Notes under the pieces: model-generated | The model's input: the letters and a program-made list of their open reading frames with translations, nothing else | What the model was told of the DNA's origin: nothing | Databases searched by the model: none | Translations under genes and position numbers: made by a program | Part shown: in pieces, positions 33,437-43,900 of the stretch | How positions within the stretch are numbered: position 1 is the stretch's first letter | Layout of the letters: the number at the start of each line of letters is the position of its first letter | Assembly (NCBI GenBank): GCA_015259125.1 | Contig: JABZGR010000010.1 | Location: 1 to 64,000 of the forward strand | Direction: 5' to 3' | Origin: Alloprevotella tannerae | Lineage (GTDB): Bacteria; Bacteroidota; Bacteroidia; Bacteroidales; Bacteroidaceae | DNA length: 64,000 nucleotides

Positions 33437-34288
33437 TTAATCAATTGCTTTAAAGGACATATCCAATCCTTTTACGGAATGGGTCAACGCACCGACAGAA
33501 ATATAATCAACTCCGCAAAGCGCATAGGAGCGAATGGTCTGCAAAGTAATGCCGCCACTCGATTCTGTCTCGAACTTGCCGTCAATAAGCTTGACGGCCT
33601 TTTCGGTAGCTTCAACGCTGAAGTTATCAAGCATAATGCGGTCGGCCTTACCATTGCTCATCACTTGCCGAATCTCATCTTCGTTGCGCACTTCTATTTC
33701 TACTTTCAAGTGCAATCCTTTTTCTCGCTGATAGGCTTCGCAGCGGTTGAGCGCCTGATCAATACCTCCGCAGAAATCTACGTGATTATCTTTTAAGAGA
33801 ATCATATCGAAAAGACCGATGCGATGGTTGACGCCGCCGCCAATTCGGACGGCCTCTTTCTCCAGCATACGCAAGCCGGGGGTAGTCTTACGCGTATCGA
33901 GCACTTTTGCGTGCGTGCCTTCAAGCTGCCGCACATACTCACGCGTCATCGTGGCGATGCCGCTCATTCGCTGCATCACGTTCAGCATAAGTCTTTCCGT
34001 CTGCAACAGGCTTCGAATTTTACCGGATACAACCATTGGCACGTCGCCGGGCTTTACCATCGCGCCGTCTTCCATACTTGTCGTTACCTCCAACGCGGAA
34101 TCAAATTTGCGGAAGATTTCTTTAGCTATTCGGAGTCCGGCCAAGATACCTTCTTCTTTGATCAGCAGGCGAGACTTTCCCATCGCTGTTTCCGGAATGC
34201 AGCAAAGCGTCGTATGATCGCCGTCGCCGATATCTTCGGAGAAGGCAAGATCTATGAGTTTGTCGTTAAGTTGTTCTACTGAATACAT
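33437..34288 (-). CDS. nadC: Nicotinate-nucleotide pyrophosphorylase (carboxylating)
   Basis: Converts quinolinate and PRPP to nicotinate mononucleotide in de novo NAD synthesis. The 283 residues carry the family hallmarks ADH-type DGDHTT, VLDTRKTTPGLRMLEKEAV (with catalytic Lys and Arg), GGGVNHRIGLFDMILLKDNH and the C-terminal SSGGIT...YISVGALTHS. It starts with MYSVEQLNDK. A -7-like TATATTTG stands 43 bp upstream. The C69 gene follows after 14 bp, so these are probably one operon with the nucleosidase. Confidence 0.95.
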   Translation of the reverse strand: MYSVEQLNDKLIDLAFSEDIGDGDHTTLCCIPETAMGKSRLLIKEEGILAGLRIAKEIFRKFDSALEVTTSMEDGAMVKPGDVPMVVSGKIRSLLQTERLMLNVMQRMSGIATMTREYVRQLEGTHAKVLDTRKTTPGLRMLEKEAVRIGGGVNHRIGLFDMILLKDNHVDFCGGIDQALNRCEAYQREKGLHLKVEIEVRNEDEIRQVMSNGKADRIMLDNFSVEATEKAVKLIDGKFETESSGGITLQTIRSYALCGVDYISVGALTHSVKGLDMSFKAID

Positions 34289-34330
34289 AATAATAAATAC
34301 ATTCGGTGTCTTATTTTCTTATCAGACTTG

Positions 34331-34338
34331 CAAATATA
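34331..34338 (-). promoter_or_regulatory. Candidate -7 box for nadC
   Basis: On the minus strand TATATTTG, a full consensus match, 43 bp before the start codon. A -33 element is not convincing. Confidence 0.5.
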
Positions 34339-34424
34339 TGAATTTTTACGAAAGCGCAGCTTTCTTGCTACGAAGAACTTGCACGCGAGTTTCGTTTTGT
34401 GGTGAAAAGTTTATACCTATTCGT

Positions 34425-35204
34425 TTATAAGCGTAAAATACCGGTAAATAAGCGACCGGAATCGATACCCAAGCGACGGGCAGAAAAATATTCTTCGTGG
34501 TTTTGATAAGTACAAATGCCTGCTACTTGAATATTTTCTAAAGGAACGCCGGCCTTATCAAGGAGATAGTGGTTCGTACCCCAAAGATCTATATACCATT
34601 TATCTTGTTGCGGGTAAGCGAAATTTTGCATCGGAAACCCTGCCTCGCAAAAGGCGTCATAAACTTCCGGTCCTACTTGAAAGACGGGTTGAGAAATGCT
34701 CGGCCCAATCACGACTTTTACGTCTTCTGCCCGCGTTTGAAACGATGAAAAGAGCGTTTCTAAAGTTTTGGTAACAATCTTTTTCACCGTGCCTCGCCAA
34801 CCGGCGTGAACAGCTGCTGCAACGCGCTGCTTCTGATCAAAGAGCAAAATCGGCACACAGTCGGCCGTAGAGACACCGATACACGTATGGCGCTGCCGGG
34901 TAATAAGTGCATCGACACCCTCCAAAGCCGCAGTACGTTGTTGGGAAGAAAGTGCGAAAAAGGACTCATCAATAATCAGCGAAGCATCGCTATGCACTTG
35001 ATGCGGCAAGATTAGGCGCTCTTCTTCTATATTTAATTGTGCGCAAAGGCGGTCTTTATTTTCCTTGACGTGTGCCGGCGAATCGCCGCAATAAGGATTG
35101 AGATTAAAACGTCCGTAATTGCCCTCGCTCACACCCCCATTTCGAGTTGTTGTAAAAGCAACCACGTCTTTGTCTATCGGATATTTTAACAAGGGAATAG
35201 GCAT
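34425..35204 (-). CDS. pgeF: YfiH/laccase-domain (purine nucleoside phosphorylase-like) protein
   Basis: A 259-residue cytoplasmic protein of the YfiH/PgeF family. The conserved metal site is ADCVPILLFD (Cys) plus VHAGWRGT (His), with another His in LPHQVHS. Family members cleave adenosine-type nucleosides or correct peptidoglycan-precursor errors. I chose the ATG at 35204, 10 bp after the mutS2 stop; the longer version would need a TTG and overlap mutS2. It is in an operon with mutS2. Confidence 0.85.
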   Translation of the reverse strand: MPIPLLKYPIDKDVVAFTTTRNGGVSEGNYGRFNLNPYCGDSPAHVKENKDRLCAQLNIEEERLILPHQVHSDASLIIDESFFALSSQQRTAALEGVDALITRQRHTCIGVSTADCVPILLFDQKQRVAAAVHAGWRGTVKKIVTKTLETLFSSFQTRAEDVKVVIGPSISQPVFQVGPEVYDAFCEAGFPMQNFAYPQQDKWYIDLWGTNHYLLDKAGVPLENIQVAGICTYQNHEEYFSARRLGIDSGRLFTGILRL

Positions 35205-35214
35205 AAATACTGCT

Positions 35215-37728
35215 TTATTCAAATTCTACGACTGTAATACCTGCACCGCCAAACTGAACGTGTTCATCCCTAAACGTTTTAACGCCGGGCACGGTTCTCA
35301 AATATTGGCGTACCAGTTCGCGCAATGCCCCTGTACCCGTACCGTGTAAGATTCTCACGCGTGGTTGTTCTAATAGAATTGCGTCGTCAACGAAATGTGT
35401 AACCGCCTCTAAAGCTTCGTCAGCACGCATCCCTCGCAGGTCCGTTTCCGGACGGAAATGCAATTTCTTTTGATAAACGGCGTCGCGCGTATCTTTACTT
35501 ATAAACGTCGCTACTTGGGTTATTTTTTCCGTCTGTGGCGCTTCAGCCGGCTCTAACCTACTGATAGGGACAGCCGTATACATACTACCGAAAAGAATCT
35601 TTGCTTGTCGGCCTTGCAAATGCTCGATACGCCCCACGGTGGTCTGCCCTTTCAGGCGAACAAAGTCGCCTTCGCGAAAATCGCGCCGCACGACCGCTTG
35701 CTCCCCTACCGACTTTGTAGGCGCAGCGCTCGATTCAGTCTTGCCGGAAGGCGTTTTGGGGTTACGCTTATGCTGCTGGCGACGCTTGATCTTCTCTAAT
35801 TGGCGACGAATGTCGGCATCGTTGTCATCGGTGGCGCTCAATGTTTCTTTGAAGTCCGACAATTCTTTTCGGATTTCTTTGGTTCGCTCCTTATCTGCTT
35901 GGGCTTCGCGAATGGCACGAATGGTATTTTCAATCTTAGCATTTGATTGCTGGAGCAATTCTTGCGCTTCTGCCTTGGCTTGCGCTATGACGCTCTTCTT
36001 TTGTGCCTTAAATTGTTCTACTTCTTGCTCATAATTGGCCAGTGTAGCCTCTAATTGCTTCTCTTGCCGATGCACTTTTTCGCGCTTGGTCTCCCAATAC
36101 ATTTTATCACGCGCAATATCTTGCAGATACTTATCGCTCATCACGTAATCTTTACCGACAAGCGACTCCGCATAAGCCACGACTTCAGCCGGAAGTCCGA
36201 TCTTGCGCGCAATTTCTATGGCAAACGAACTACCGGGATGGCCTATGCGCAACATAAACAGCGGCTGCATACGTGAGCGATCGTAGAGCATCGCACCATT
36301 TACGGCCGTCGGGCAAGCATCGACGTAGTTTTTCAGATTCTGATAGTGTGTCGTAATCACGCCATAAGTTCCATTGCGCACAAAGCGGTCTAAGATTCCC
36401 TCAGCTAAGGCGCCGCCGATCTGAGGTTCCGTGCCGCTACCAAATTCGTCTATCAGCAGCATACTTTTGGCGTTGCTGCGCTTCATCATCTCTTTCAAAC
36501 CTAAGAGGTGAGAGGAGTAAGTACTCAATTCGTTCTCAATATCCTGCTCGTCACCTATACTTAAGAAGATATCTTTGAAGATTCCGACATTAGAGTTCTC
36601 ACGCATCGGCACGGGCATACCGCATTGGAGCATATATTGTAGGAGTCCGATCGTTTTCAAGCAAACGGACTTGCCGCCGGCGTTCGGGCCGGAAATCAGC
36701 AGAAGGCGTTCTTTGCCTTTGAGGGTCACATCTAAGGGTACTTGCTTTGCACCGTGCTTCTTTAAGGCCTGCTGAAGCAGTGGATGCACGGCTTGCACCC
36801 AATCCAAACAGGGATATTTATGCACCTGCGGCACAGTGGCGGAAAAGGAAGTCGCGAAATTTGCCAATGCGCGCAAATAATCGATATGGGCCAAATAATG
36901 CATAGAGGCCAAAAGGTCGGGGATGTGCAAACGGATCTCCTTACTCAATTCGGAAAGGATTCGGATAATCTCCCGCTTTTCCGCAGCTTTGAGTTCCCTG
37001 ACGCGATTATTGGCTTCAACAACCGTGGCCGGCTCTATGAAAACGGTCTTTCCGGTAGCACTCTCATCGTGTACGATACCCTTAATCTTGCGTTTCACGG
37101 AAGGAGCTACGGGAATGACCAAGCGTCCATCGCGCAACGTGGGGCTTACGTCGCGATCTATGTAGCCGTCTTTTTGAGCATCGCTGATAATCGTGCGCAA
37201 ATTATGGGAAATACTTCTAACCGTTACTTCCGCCTGATGGCGAATGGAGAGCAATTCGGGCGAAGCGGTGTCTTTTATTTTCCCATATTTATTCAGCACC
37301 TCGTCTATCCGACGAATGATATTCGGAAAAGCCACAATGCCGATCGCCATTTCAGCCAAAGCGGGATAGGTATAGGCGTCCTCGTCGTTGTGTTTGCAAA
37401 AGAAAGATGTGAGTGCGTGAATGGTCATCAAGGACCGTTTCAAGTCAAACAGTTCCAACTCTTCCAAATGCGTGTTTTCGGGCTGAATACGCAGCAAAGG
37501 GCGGCGAAGATCAAAGAAATTTTCTTCATAGACATCGTCTTCCGTCTCGCAGAAGCGGGCAAACTCCTGCGCTTGGGCCAACGCCTTTAAGATGCTGTCG
37601 TAATCGGTCATAAATTGCACTTGATGATCAACCCATTCTGTACCGAGCGTTGACATACAACGCCCTTTCAGCAAAGTGCGGATCTCATCAAAGCCTATTT
37701 TTTGCTCAAAATTTTCCGGATATATCAT
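35215..37728 (-). CDS. mutS2: Endonuclease MutS2
   Basis: A MutS homologue acting in recombination suppression and ribosome rescue. The 837-residue protein has the P-loop GPNAGGKSVCLKTIGL, Walker B SMLLIDEFGSGTEP, a long coiled coil (about residues 510-640), and a C-terminal Smr nuclease domain (TDLRGMRADEALE and RILHGTGTGALRE). It starts MIYPENFEQKIGFDEI at 37728; the frame is open 22 codons upstream, but that stretch covers the likely promoter. Confidence 0.95.
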   Translation of the reverse strand: MIYPENFEQKIGFDEIRTLLKGRCMSTLGTEWVDHQVQFMTDYDSILKALAQAQEFARFCETEDDVYEENFFDLRRPLLRIQPENTHLEELELFDLKRSLMTIHALTSFFCKHNDEDAYTYPALAEMAIGIVAFPNIIRRIDEVLNKYGKIKDTASPELLSIRHQAEVTVRSISHNLRTIISDAQKDGYIDRDVSPTLRDGRLVIPVAPSVKRKIKGIVHDESATGKTVFIEPATVVEANNRVRELKAAEKREIIRILSELSKEIRLHIPDLLASMHYLAHIDYLRALANFATSFSATVPQVHKYPCLDWVQAVHPLLQQALKKHGAKQVPLDVTLKGKERLLLISGPNAGGKSVCLKTIGLLQYMLQCGMPVPMRENSNVGIFKDIFLSIGDEQDIENELSTYSSHLLGLKEMMKRSNAKSMLLIDEFGSGTEPQIGGALAEGILDRFVRNGTYGVITTHYQNLKNYVDACPTAVNGAMLYDRSRMQPLFMLRIGHPGSSFAIEIARKIGLPAEVVAYAESLVGKDYVMSDKYLQDIARDKMYWETKREKVHRQEKQLEATLANYEQEVEQFKAQKKSVIAQAKAEAQELLQQSNAKIENTIRAIREAQADKERTKEIRKELSDFKETLSATDDNDADIRRQLEKIKRRQQHKRNPKTPSGKTESSAAPTKSVGEQAVVRRDFREGDFVRLKGQTTVGRIEHLQGRQAKILFGSMYTAVPISRLEPAEAPQTEKITQVATFISKDTRDAVYQKKLHFRPETDLRGMRADEALEAVTHFVDDAILLEQPRVRILHGTGTGALRELVRQYLRTVPGVKTFRDEHVQFGGAGITVVEFE

Positions 37729-37771
37729 AATTGTAGCTCTCCTTGTACGCAGTTCCACTGCATAAAGTATG

Positions 37772-37779
37772 CAAAGATA
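37772..37779 (-). promoter_or_regulatory. Candidate -7 box for mutS2
   Basis: On the minus strand TATCTTTG, full consensus, about 45 bp before the start codon. No clear -33. Confidence 0.5.
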
Positions 37780-38348
37780 CGATTTTTTAAGCACCTACTG
37801 CCTACGTTATCCGCCCTTCTGACCGAGAAAAGGGCTATGCGGCGAAAGAAACATCAGAAGCTGAAGAAAAGAGATCACTACCGGTTCACGCTCTGTTGCG
37901 TTTTATACACTACCTCCCCACCTACTTATGCTGAAGGTTCGTATGATATATACACCATATTACATACTGCGCCAACAAAGGTTACTTGGTAACGAAAAAG
38001 TCGGAATTAGGAGCTACAAACGTTGGAAATGCAGCGAGAAAAGTCTGATTTTGGCACGTAAGCGTAAAGTTGGCTATATTTTCATCGTGAGCGTACGCTT
38101 GTACCCTCACGATGAAAAGTTTGTACCATCGTGAAAGGACGTTCGCGTTCTCACGATGAAAATTTAAACAAGCGGGGGTTGCCTGCACAGAATTGGAAAC
38201 TTATAAGTCATTTTTGGGGACTAAAAGCGCCTCATTTCGAACGCCAATTTGTTATTGTCGCAAGCTCTTTCTCATCTTTTCTCTATTTAGGCGCTTGTTA
38301 TGGCTATTTCGCAAAACGGGAACGAAACAAAATAGGGAAAATACAAAG
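37780..38348. other. Intergenic region between mutS2 and the first paralogue
   Basis: About 570 bp with no convincing gene on either strand. It holds the second palindrome cluster (38079-38162). Downstream of it lie the promoter-like boxes of the next gene. Confidence 0.5.
38079..38162. repeat. TCGTGAGCGTACG palindrome cluster, copy 2
   Basis: Two hairpins: TTTTCATCGTGAG (38079-38091) pairs perfectly with CTCACGATGAAAA (38106-38118), and CATCGTGA (38127) with TCACGATG (38151). Between the first arms is CGTACGCTTGTACC. The shared TCGTGAGCGTACGC links this cluster to the one at 20749-20824. Confidence 0.8.
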
Positions 38349-38379
38349 TTGAAAAGTTCGAAAACAGATCTTATCTTTG
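38349..38379 (+). promoter_or_regulatory. First of three promoter-like boxes before the first paralogue
   Basis: TTG, 20 bp, TATCTTTG (38372-38379), a full -7 consensus. Two more TATCTTTG boxes follow at 38436 and 38501, about 64 bp apart. Any of them could drive the gene at 38608. Confidence 0.5.
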
Positions 38380-38607
38380 CCTAAAATAGTTTATCGAAAA
38401 CACTAAAAAGCGACTTCTTTGCAACATGTTTGCACTATCTTTGCACAAGAGAGGCGCCAGCATAGCCTTCGAAAATTTCTTCGTTACCGGCTGCTAACTC
38501 TATCTTTGCATTTGACAAACGGCGAACAACAAAGAAAAGATAAAATTGGGCGGCGTTTGCCAATGACAATAAGAACATCAATGACTGACAATAAATAATA
38601 GACGTTT

Positions 38608-39633
38608 ATGAAAAAAGTTCTACTTCTTTTCTTCGCACTTTGGAGCTGTATGCTTTCAAGTTTTGGGCAGGTAACATTTAAAATCGATGGTTTTTCTGAC
38701 AGATACTACGGGAGAGCATATATTTCTGATACTTCAGAGGTGTTTAGCGAGGGTTGGGTGGCCGTATATGACCGAAAGACAAACAAGGAATTGATTCACG
38801 TAGACGCCGATGAACTCTCCTTTGATCTACACGACGATCAATTGAAGGCAAACATTGCTGAAATCCCTTATGGAGAACATAGTCTGCTACTTTATGAAGA
38901 CTTCAATTTTGACGGGAAGAACGATTTTGCGCTTATGGATGGACAACACGGCTGCTATCACGGACCTTCATTTCAAATCTTCTTAGCGTCAAACAATGGA
39001 TTCACTTTCAGTCCGGGATTTACGGAATTGGCGCAAGAAAACTGCGGCATGTTTTCAGTCAATGAAGAGGAAAACACAATATCGACAATGACCAAAGATG
39101 GCTATGGTTGGCACAAGTTTTCCACTTATATTGTCAAAGACAACGAGCCCTTTCTCATTAGCACACTTATAGAAGATGTAAGCAACGAACCTATCAATAC
39201 CATTACGACGGAAAAATGGGATGGAAAGAAAATGGTAAAAAAGACTTCAACCTTTTTCGATTTTGAATGTGAATACATAAAGAGTTTATTCACTTTTCAT
39301 GTAGACAAACAGAACAAAGACATTATCCTTTACAGCGGCGATGGCAGACAGCTTTGCTATGCGATCACAAATAGTGATGGAGAATTAGAGCTTTTGTATC
39401 CGGAAATAAATAAAGAGGGTAAAAAGGACTTTTATTATTCTCGCAAAAAAAATGCTTTGTCCTTTTGGAATAAGGATACGGAATACACAATTACCGACAA
39501 GGGAGGTAATGCGGGGATCAGCATTCTCACCAAAGGCAAGACTTATCAGTGGATAGGAAGCCCCAAGAGGCGAAAAGGCAGCTTGGCAACACTGCTAAAG
39601 GAAGCATTTGATAATGTATCATACGGCAACTAA
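38608..39633 (+). CDS. Secreted protein of unknown function (paralogue 1)
   Basis: A 341-residue protein with a signal peptide (about 1-20, ending SSFG). The N-terminal part repeats beta-strand-like segments around YGEHSLLLYEDFNFDGKNDF, where DFNFDGxxDFALMDG resembles calcium-binding-like FG-GAP or XAC2610-type motifs. About half its residues are shared with the next gene. No T9SS-like tail is seen. Function unknown; the export signal and a calcium-loop-like motif are the only clues. Upstream has three TATCTTTG boxes. Confidence 0.8.
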   Translation: MKKVLLLFFALWSCMLSSFGQVTFKIDGFSDRYYGRAYISDTSEVFSEGWVAVYDRKTNKELIHVDADELSFDLHDDQLKANIAEIPYGEHSLLLYEDFNFDGKNDFALMDGQHGCYHGPSFQIFLASNNGFTFSPGFTELAQENCGMFSVNEEENTISTMTKDGYGWHKFSTYIVKDNEPFLISTLIEDVSNEPINTITTEKWDGKKMVKKTSTFFDFECEYIKSLFTFHVDKQNKDIILYSGDGRQLCYAITNSDGELELLYPEINKEGKKDFYYSRKKNALSFWNKDTEYTITDKGGNAGISILTKGKTYQWIGSPKRRKGSLATLLKEAFDNVSYGN

Positions 39634-39797
39634 TGAAGATATGCGATCTTTGAACTTGCTATGCCTACATTTAGGCTACTTAGTTTGTGCTACTTTTCTT
39701 AAGACAATCGTCTGATGATTTAGAATTTACAAAGTAGAACTAAAGTAGTAGCTTCAAATAAGCTTGATAAGTGACGAACAATTAAATAACGATGTTT

Positions 39798-40841
39798 ATG
39801 AAAAGGATTTTACTTCTTTTTGTCGCACTCTTTGGCTACTTACTTCCAAGTTTGGGGCAGGTAACGTTTAAGATCGATGATTTTTCAGATCAATATTATG
39901 GCAAGGTTTTCATATTCGACAACACCAAGCCTTATTGCGGAGGATGGGTGGCGGTATATGATCGCAAAACGAACAAGGAACTGATTCGCGTTGACGCTGA
40001 TGAGATCTCGTATGAACTGCACGACAATCAGATGAGGTCTAATATTGCTGAAGGGCCTTATGGGGAACATAGTGTGCTTTTCTACAGTGACTTCAACTTT
40101 GACGGGGTAAAAGATTTTGCCCTTATGGACGGATTGCATGGCTGGAATCATACTCCTTCGTTTAAGATCTTCTTAGCGTCAGGTAAAGGCTTTAAGTTGA
40201 GCCCCGAACTTTCTGAGTTGACACACGGAAACTGCGGCATATTTACCATTGATAATGATGACAAGACACTGAACACGCTGACGCGGGGATCCGGAGCTTG
40301 GTATGAGGTATCTACCTATATGATAGAAGATAACAAACCATTGCTTGTTAACGCCCGGAAAGAAGATTCAAGTGCGCCGTTGTATTTTACAACGATAAAC
40401 AACTTGGAAGGGGATAAAATGGTCGAAACACATTCTACGACTATAGACCTTGATGATGATAATGTAACGAGCATTTTTACATTTTATGTGGCCAATAAGC
40501 TGAAAACCATTATACTATATGGCCTGGATGATCATACACTACACTATGCCCTCAGAAATGAAGAAGGACTTGTAGAATTCTATTATCCTGAAATAGCCGC
40601 TAACACACAGACAGACTTTACTTATTCTGCAAAAAGCAACACATTAAAATTTCGTACTAAAGATGCAGAATATTCGATTACAGACACGCCAAAATTTGCA
40701 GGAATTATCATCACAACGAAAGGAAAAACCTATCGATGGAAAGGAAAAACCTATCGACGGAAAGGAAAAACGGACGTACGTAACGAAAGCTTAGCTGCAT
40801 TACTAAAAAAGACATATAGTAATGTAACAAGAATCAAATAG
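39798..40841 (+). CDS. Secreted protein of unknown function (paralogue 2)
   Basis: A 347-residue tandem duplicate of the preceding gene, with a signal peptide and the same FNFDGVKDFALMDG motif, WVAVYDRKTNKEL and GKTYRW segments. The C-terminus carries a short internal repeat (KGKTYRWKGKTYRRKGKT). The frame offers an ATG two codons earlier, but alignment with the upstream paralogue (GTTTATGAAAA before both starts) favours 39798. A hairpin terminator follows. Confidence 0.78.
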   Translation: MKRILLLFVALFGYLLPSLGQVTFKIDDFSDQYYGKVFIFDNTKPYCGGWVAVYDRKTNKELIRVDADEISYELHDNQMRSNIAEGPYGEHSVLFYSDFNFDGVKDFALMDGLHGWNHTPSFKIFLASGKGFKLSPELSELTHGNCGIFTIDNDDKTLNTLTRGSGAWYEVSTYMIEDNKPLLVNARKEDSSAPLYFTTINNLEGDKMVETHSTTIDLDDDNVTSIFTFYVANKLKTIILYGLDDHTLHYALRNEEGLVEFYYPEIAANTQTDFTYSAKSNTLKFRTKDAEYSITDTPKFAGIIITTKGKTYRWKGKTYRRKGKTDVRNESLAALLKKTYSNVTRIK

Positions 40842-40868
40842 TAGAACTAAGAAACATCGTATCTCTAA

Positions 40869-40924
40869 AACAAGCGGGTGGATACCTATGCCTTTATTTA
40901 GCATGTGGTTTCCGCCCGCTTGTT
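40869..40924. terminator. Bidirectional terminator between paralogue 2 and sprA
   Basis: AACAAGCGGG and CCCGCTTGTT pair perfectly, with a further GGA/TCC extension, around a 30-base loop, between convergent genes. Confidence 0.7.
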
Positions 40925-40939
40925 ATTCAATAGTTTGCG

Positions 40940-43900
40940 CTAATGATTCAAACTAAACTTTAAGCTCACACCAAAATCTTGTGTAGTCGTAGGATAGGAA
41001 GCCGACGTCAACAAAGGACGATTCATTTGCCGATCATAATAAAGCGTGAGCGTCAGCAAACGGCTAAGTGCGTAGTCGGCACTAAAGCTTAATTGCAAGG
41101 CCCTATTACCACTGGTAGCCTGAGACAAGCCCGTCATAATATCCCGATTAAGCGATGCTTGACTGCGGAAAGAGAAGTCGAAGCGTATGTTTAAATCACT
41201 AGAAAAACCTGTTATATTACTCCGCAATTCAAAAGCATCACCTCTATCCTTATCAGCCTCTTTAGACTTCGCCTTCTTGGTGCGAACTACTTTCTTCGAC
41301 TCAAAGAGTTTGAAGTTAGGAATCTTATATCCCATTCCGATCACAAAGTCGTTTGAGCGTGCTTCATTAATCTGCGCATTTGTCATACTTAAGGTTAAAA
41401 TCCTTGTGCGACGAATCTCAACTCGTGTAGAGAGATTATTTAAGAAGGTCATATCGACACCAAACAAAGGCGCAAAGGTCTCATTAATTGAAACTGAAGA
41501 GACATCGAAGGGAGAGCTGGGCACGGGAAGTCCGCTGGAGATATCTGTAATAAAGCCCCAATTGCCCATGTATCGACTGAAGGTAGAGAAAGATGAATAG
41601 GCACCAATACTATATATACTCTTGTAAGAGTGGTTGAGATTAAAGCTCTTGAAAACTTTCTTCATTACTGACAGGCGCGATAAGCCGGCATAAGAAATAG
41701 ACCAATTGGGTAACATGCGCAAAATAGTGGGGAAAATACGTAAGCCCGATCCACCTACGGTATAAGCATCTAAGAAGGCAGGTACCATAACATCAGACGA
41801 ATATTTAGATATCGTACCATTGGCGGGATTAAAAGGCGTTCCTGCTAAAGATGTTCCGGCGGGATACGTTGCATTAGCATAATTTGCCTCCACTTGATTG
41901 CGATGACTATCCAGTGATTGGATAAACTTCCTAAAGGTCTTGCTTGCATAACCATTGTCGGCATTGCCAAAACTCTCGAAAGAAGAGATTATACTAATAG
42001 TAGTCTGCGCAAAAGAACCAGATTCCAAAGTCGGCATATTCGTAAACATATACTGAATAGACTTTGCCGTATTTACATCGCGCGTAGCGGAAAGATCAAT
42101 CTTAAAGTCGCGGAACGGCTCTAATGTTGCTCGGAACTGGAATGTCTCCGTTAGATTCGTCGTGGCAGGGGTTATAATGGAATCCGTCCTTAGTAACCAA
42201 CCGCGCTCTGCAGCTCTTCGGATATAACTTTCGTTGACCGCGCCAAAAGCAAAGTCTAAACCTGGTTTCAAACCTCCTCCTCGCGACTGACCAAAGGTGT
42301 TACCTATCTCTGGAAGGAAGCCGGGAAGAGACATATTAAACCTATTTGAGTAATTGAAACTAACATTACGCACCATCATCAAGACACGTGAGACACCTTG
42401 CAGGGTCTTATACCAAGCTTGGTCTTCGTTGCTCTTACGCTCGGCAATAGTTAACTTGATTTGTGCGCTGTCGCGATTCAAAATCTCAATGGTGTTTTTA
42501 TCTAGGACTTTATATCTTAATTGCATACGCGATCCGTCTTTGCGCAAAGCGGTCAGTCGGATCTTTTTAGTCTGCTGATTATGTTTGACGGTCAACGTCG
42601 TATCAGCCCTTAAGTGCAACTCTTGTGTGAAGACTTTCCTTTGATCTTGTTTTTTAGAAGAAGAGCTGCTACTATTGGAATATTTCTGATTGACTTTTCT
42701 AAGGAAGGGGACATGATTATATAATGTCTCCATATTGAAACGTGCATTGGCTGTAATGTTACGAGAATTAGAAATGTTATTACCAAGGTTCATTCCATTC
42801 TCTAATATGGTTCCACGAATCCAATTGTAGGAACTTTGGAAACTCACATCGGATGTAAGCCAATCAAAGAGTGGGATCTTATTAATTGGCAAACGCCAAC
42901 TTGCCTGAAAATTTTGGGCATAAGAGAGTGGACGCCCTAAATGGCGAATGCTCTGCCAAATTGAATCTTTCCAAGCCCTGTAACGATCCGGATACAATTG
43001 TTTATTAACCGCGGTATAAGGTTGTTCTATTTCGGCATTTGTCCCACTTTGGAAACTCAGCTGTATGTTCTTAGTAATATCCCAGCGCAAGTTAAAACTA
43101 CGATTCCAAAGGAAATCAGAATTCCAAGTTAAGGGAATCGAAGTATTACCTAAGTTTTCCATATCCCGTTCTTGCAACTCATAATAAGAGCGCGTTATCT
43201 CCGAGTTAAAAGCTACATTCTGTGGGAGATAATTAAAGCCAAAATCGGTAAGAATTTTGAGCCACTTGGATTTAGATATTTTCTTAAATGGCGCAAACGG
43301 CTTGTAGTTGGGTGAATAGTTGTAATTGAAACTCCAACGCCAATTTTGGTCCTTCTCCCAAGCCGTCGTCTGACCGGTAGTTTCTCTTGAAGAATGAGCA
43401 TAACCGAATGTAAAGTTAGCAGGATCATAAGGCATTGGATGCCCCTTAGTCTGTATGTTAAACCGAACACCTGTCAGTGATAGATTTTTAGACGTTACGA
43501 CGCGATTAGCTATTCGACGTAAAGAATCTTTCTCTGCTTTGGTCGCTAAAGCTGAAAGTGCATCTTTCATCGGTAAGTCCGTATCAAGCGGATTATACTT
43601 TGGCTCAATCCTTTCTTTAGAATAAGAATAGTAAAGAGGTGCATTCATCTTGACTTTCTCTGGCAAGAATTTACCCAACTGCACATTGGTTGTCACAGAA
43701 TATTGCGTCAAGTTGTTGTCTCTGCGCTGCTGCACAGTCTCCTCCAAACCACCGAAGCCTTCAGTCTCTAAACGACCCGTCAAATCTACGGTTGCCAAAT
43801 CTGAAAGTTGCAAATTGAGAGCAGCCTGTGCAGCTATACCGCCTTTATTTGAGACTTGCTGTAATCGCAATTCATTTACCCAAACTTCGGCATGCTGTAC

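Noticed and set aside
36784..37590. Long open frame opposite mutS2 (268 codons, plus strand)
   Set aside because: It is antisense to strongly conserved coding sequence, and its translation shows no family motif.
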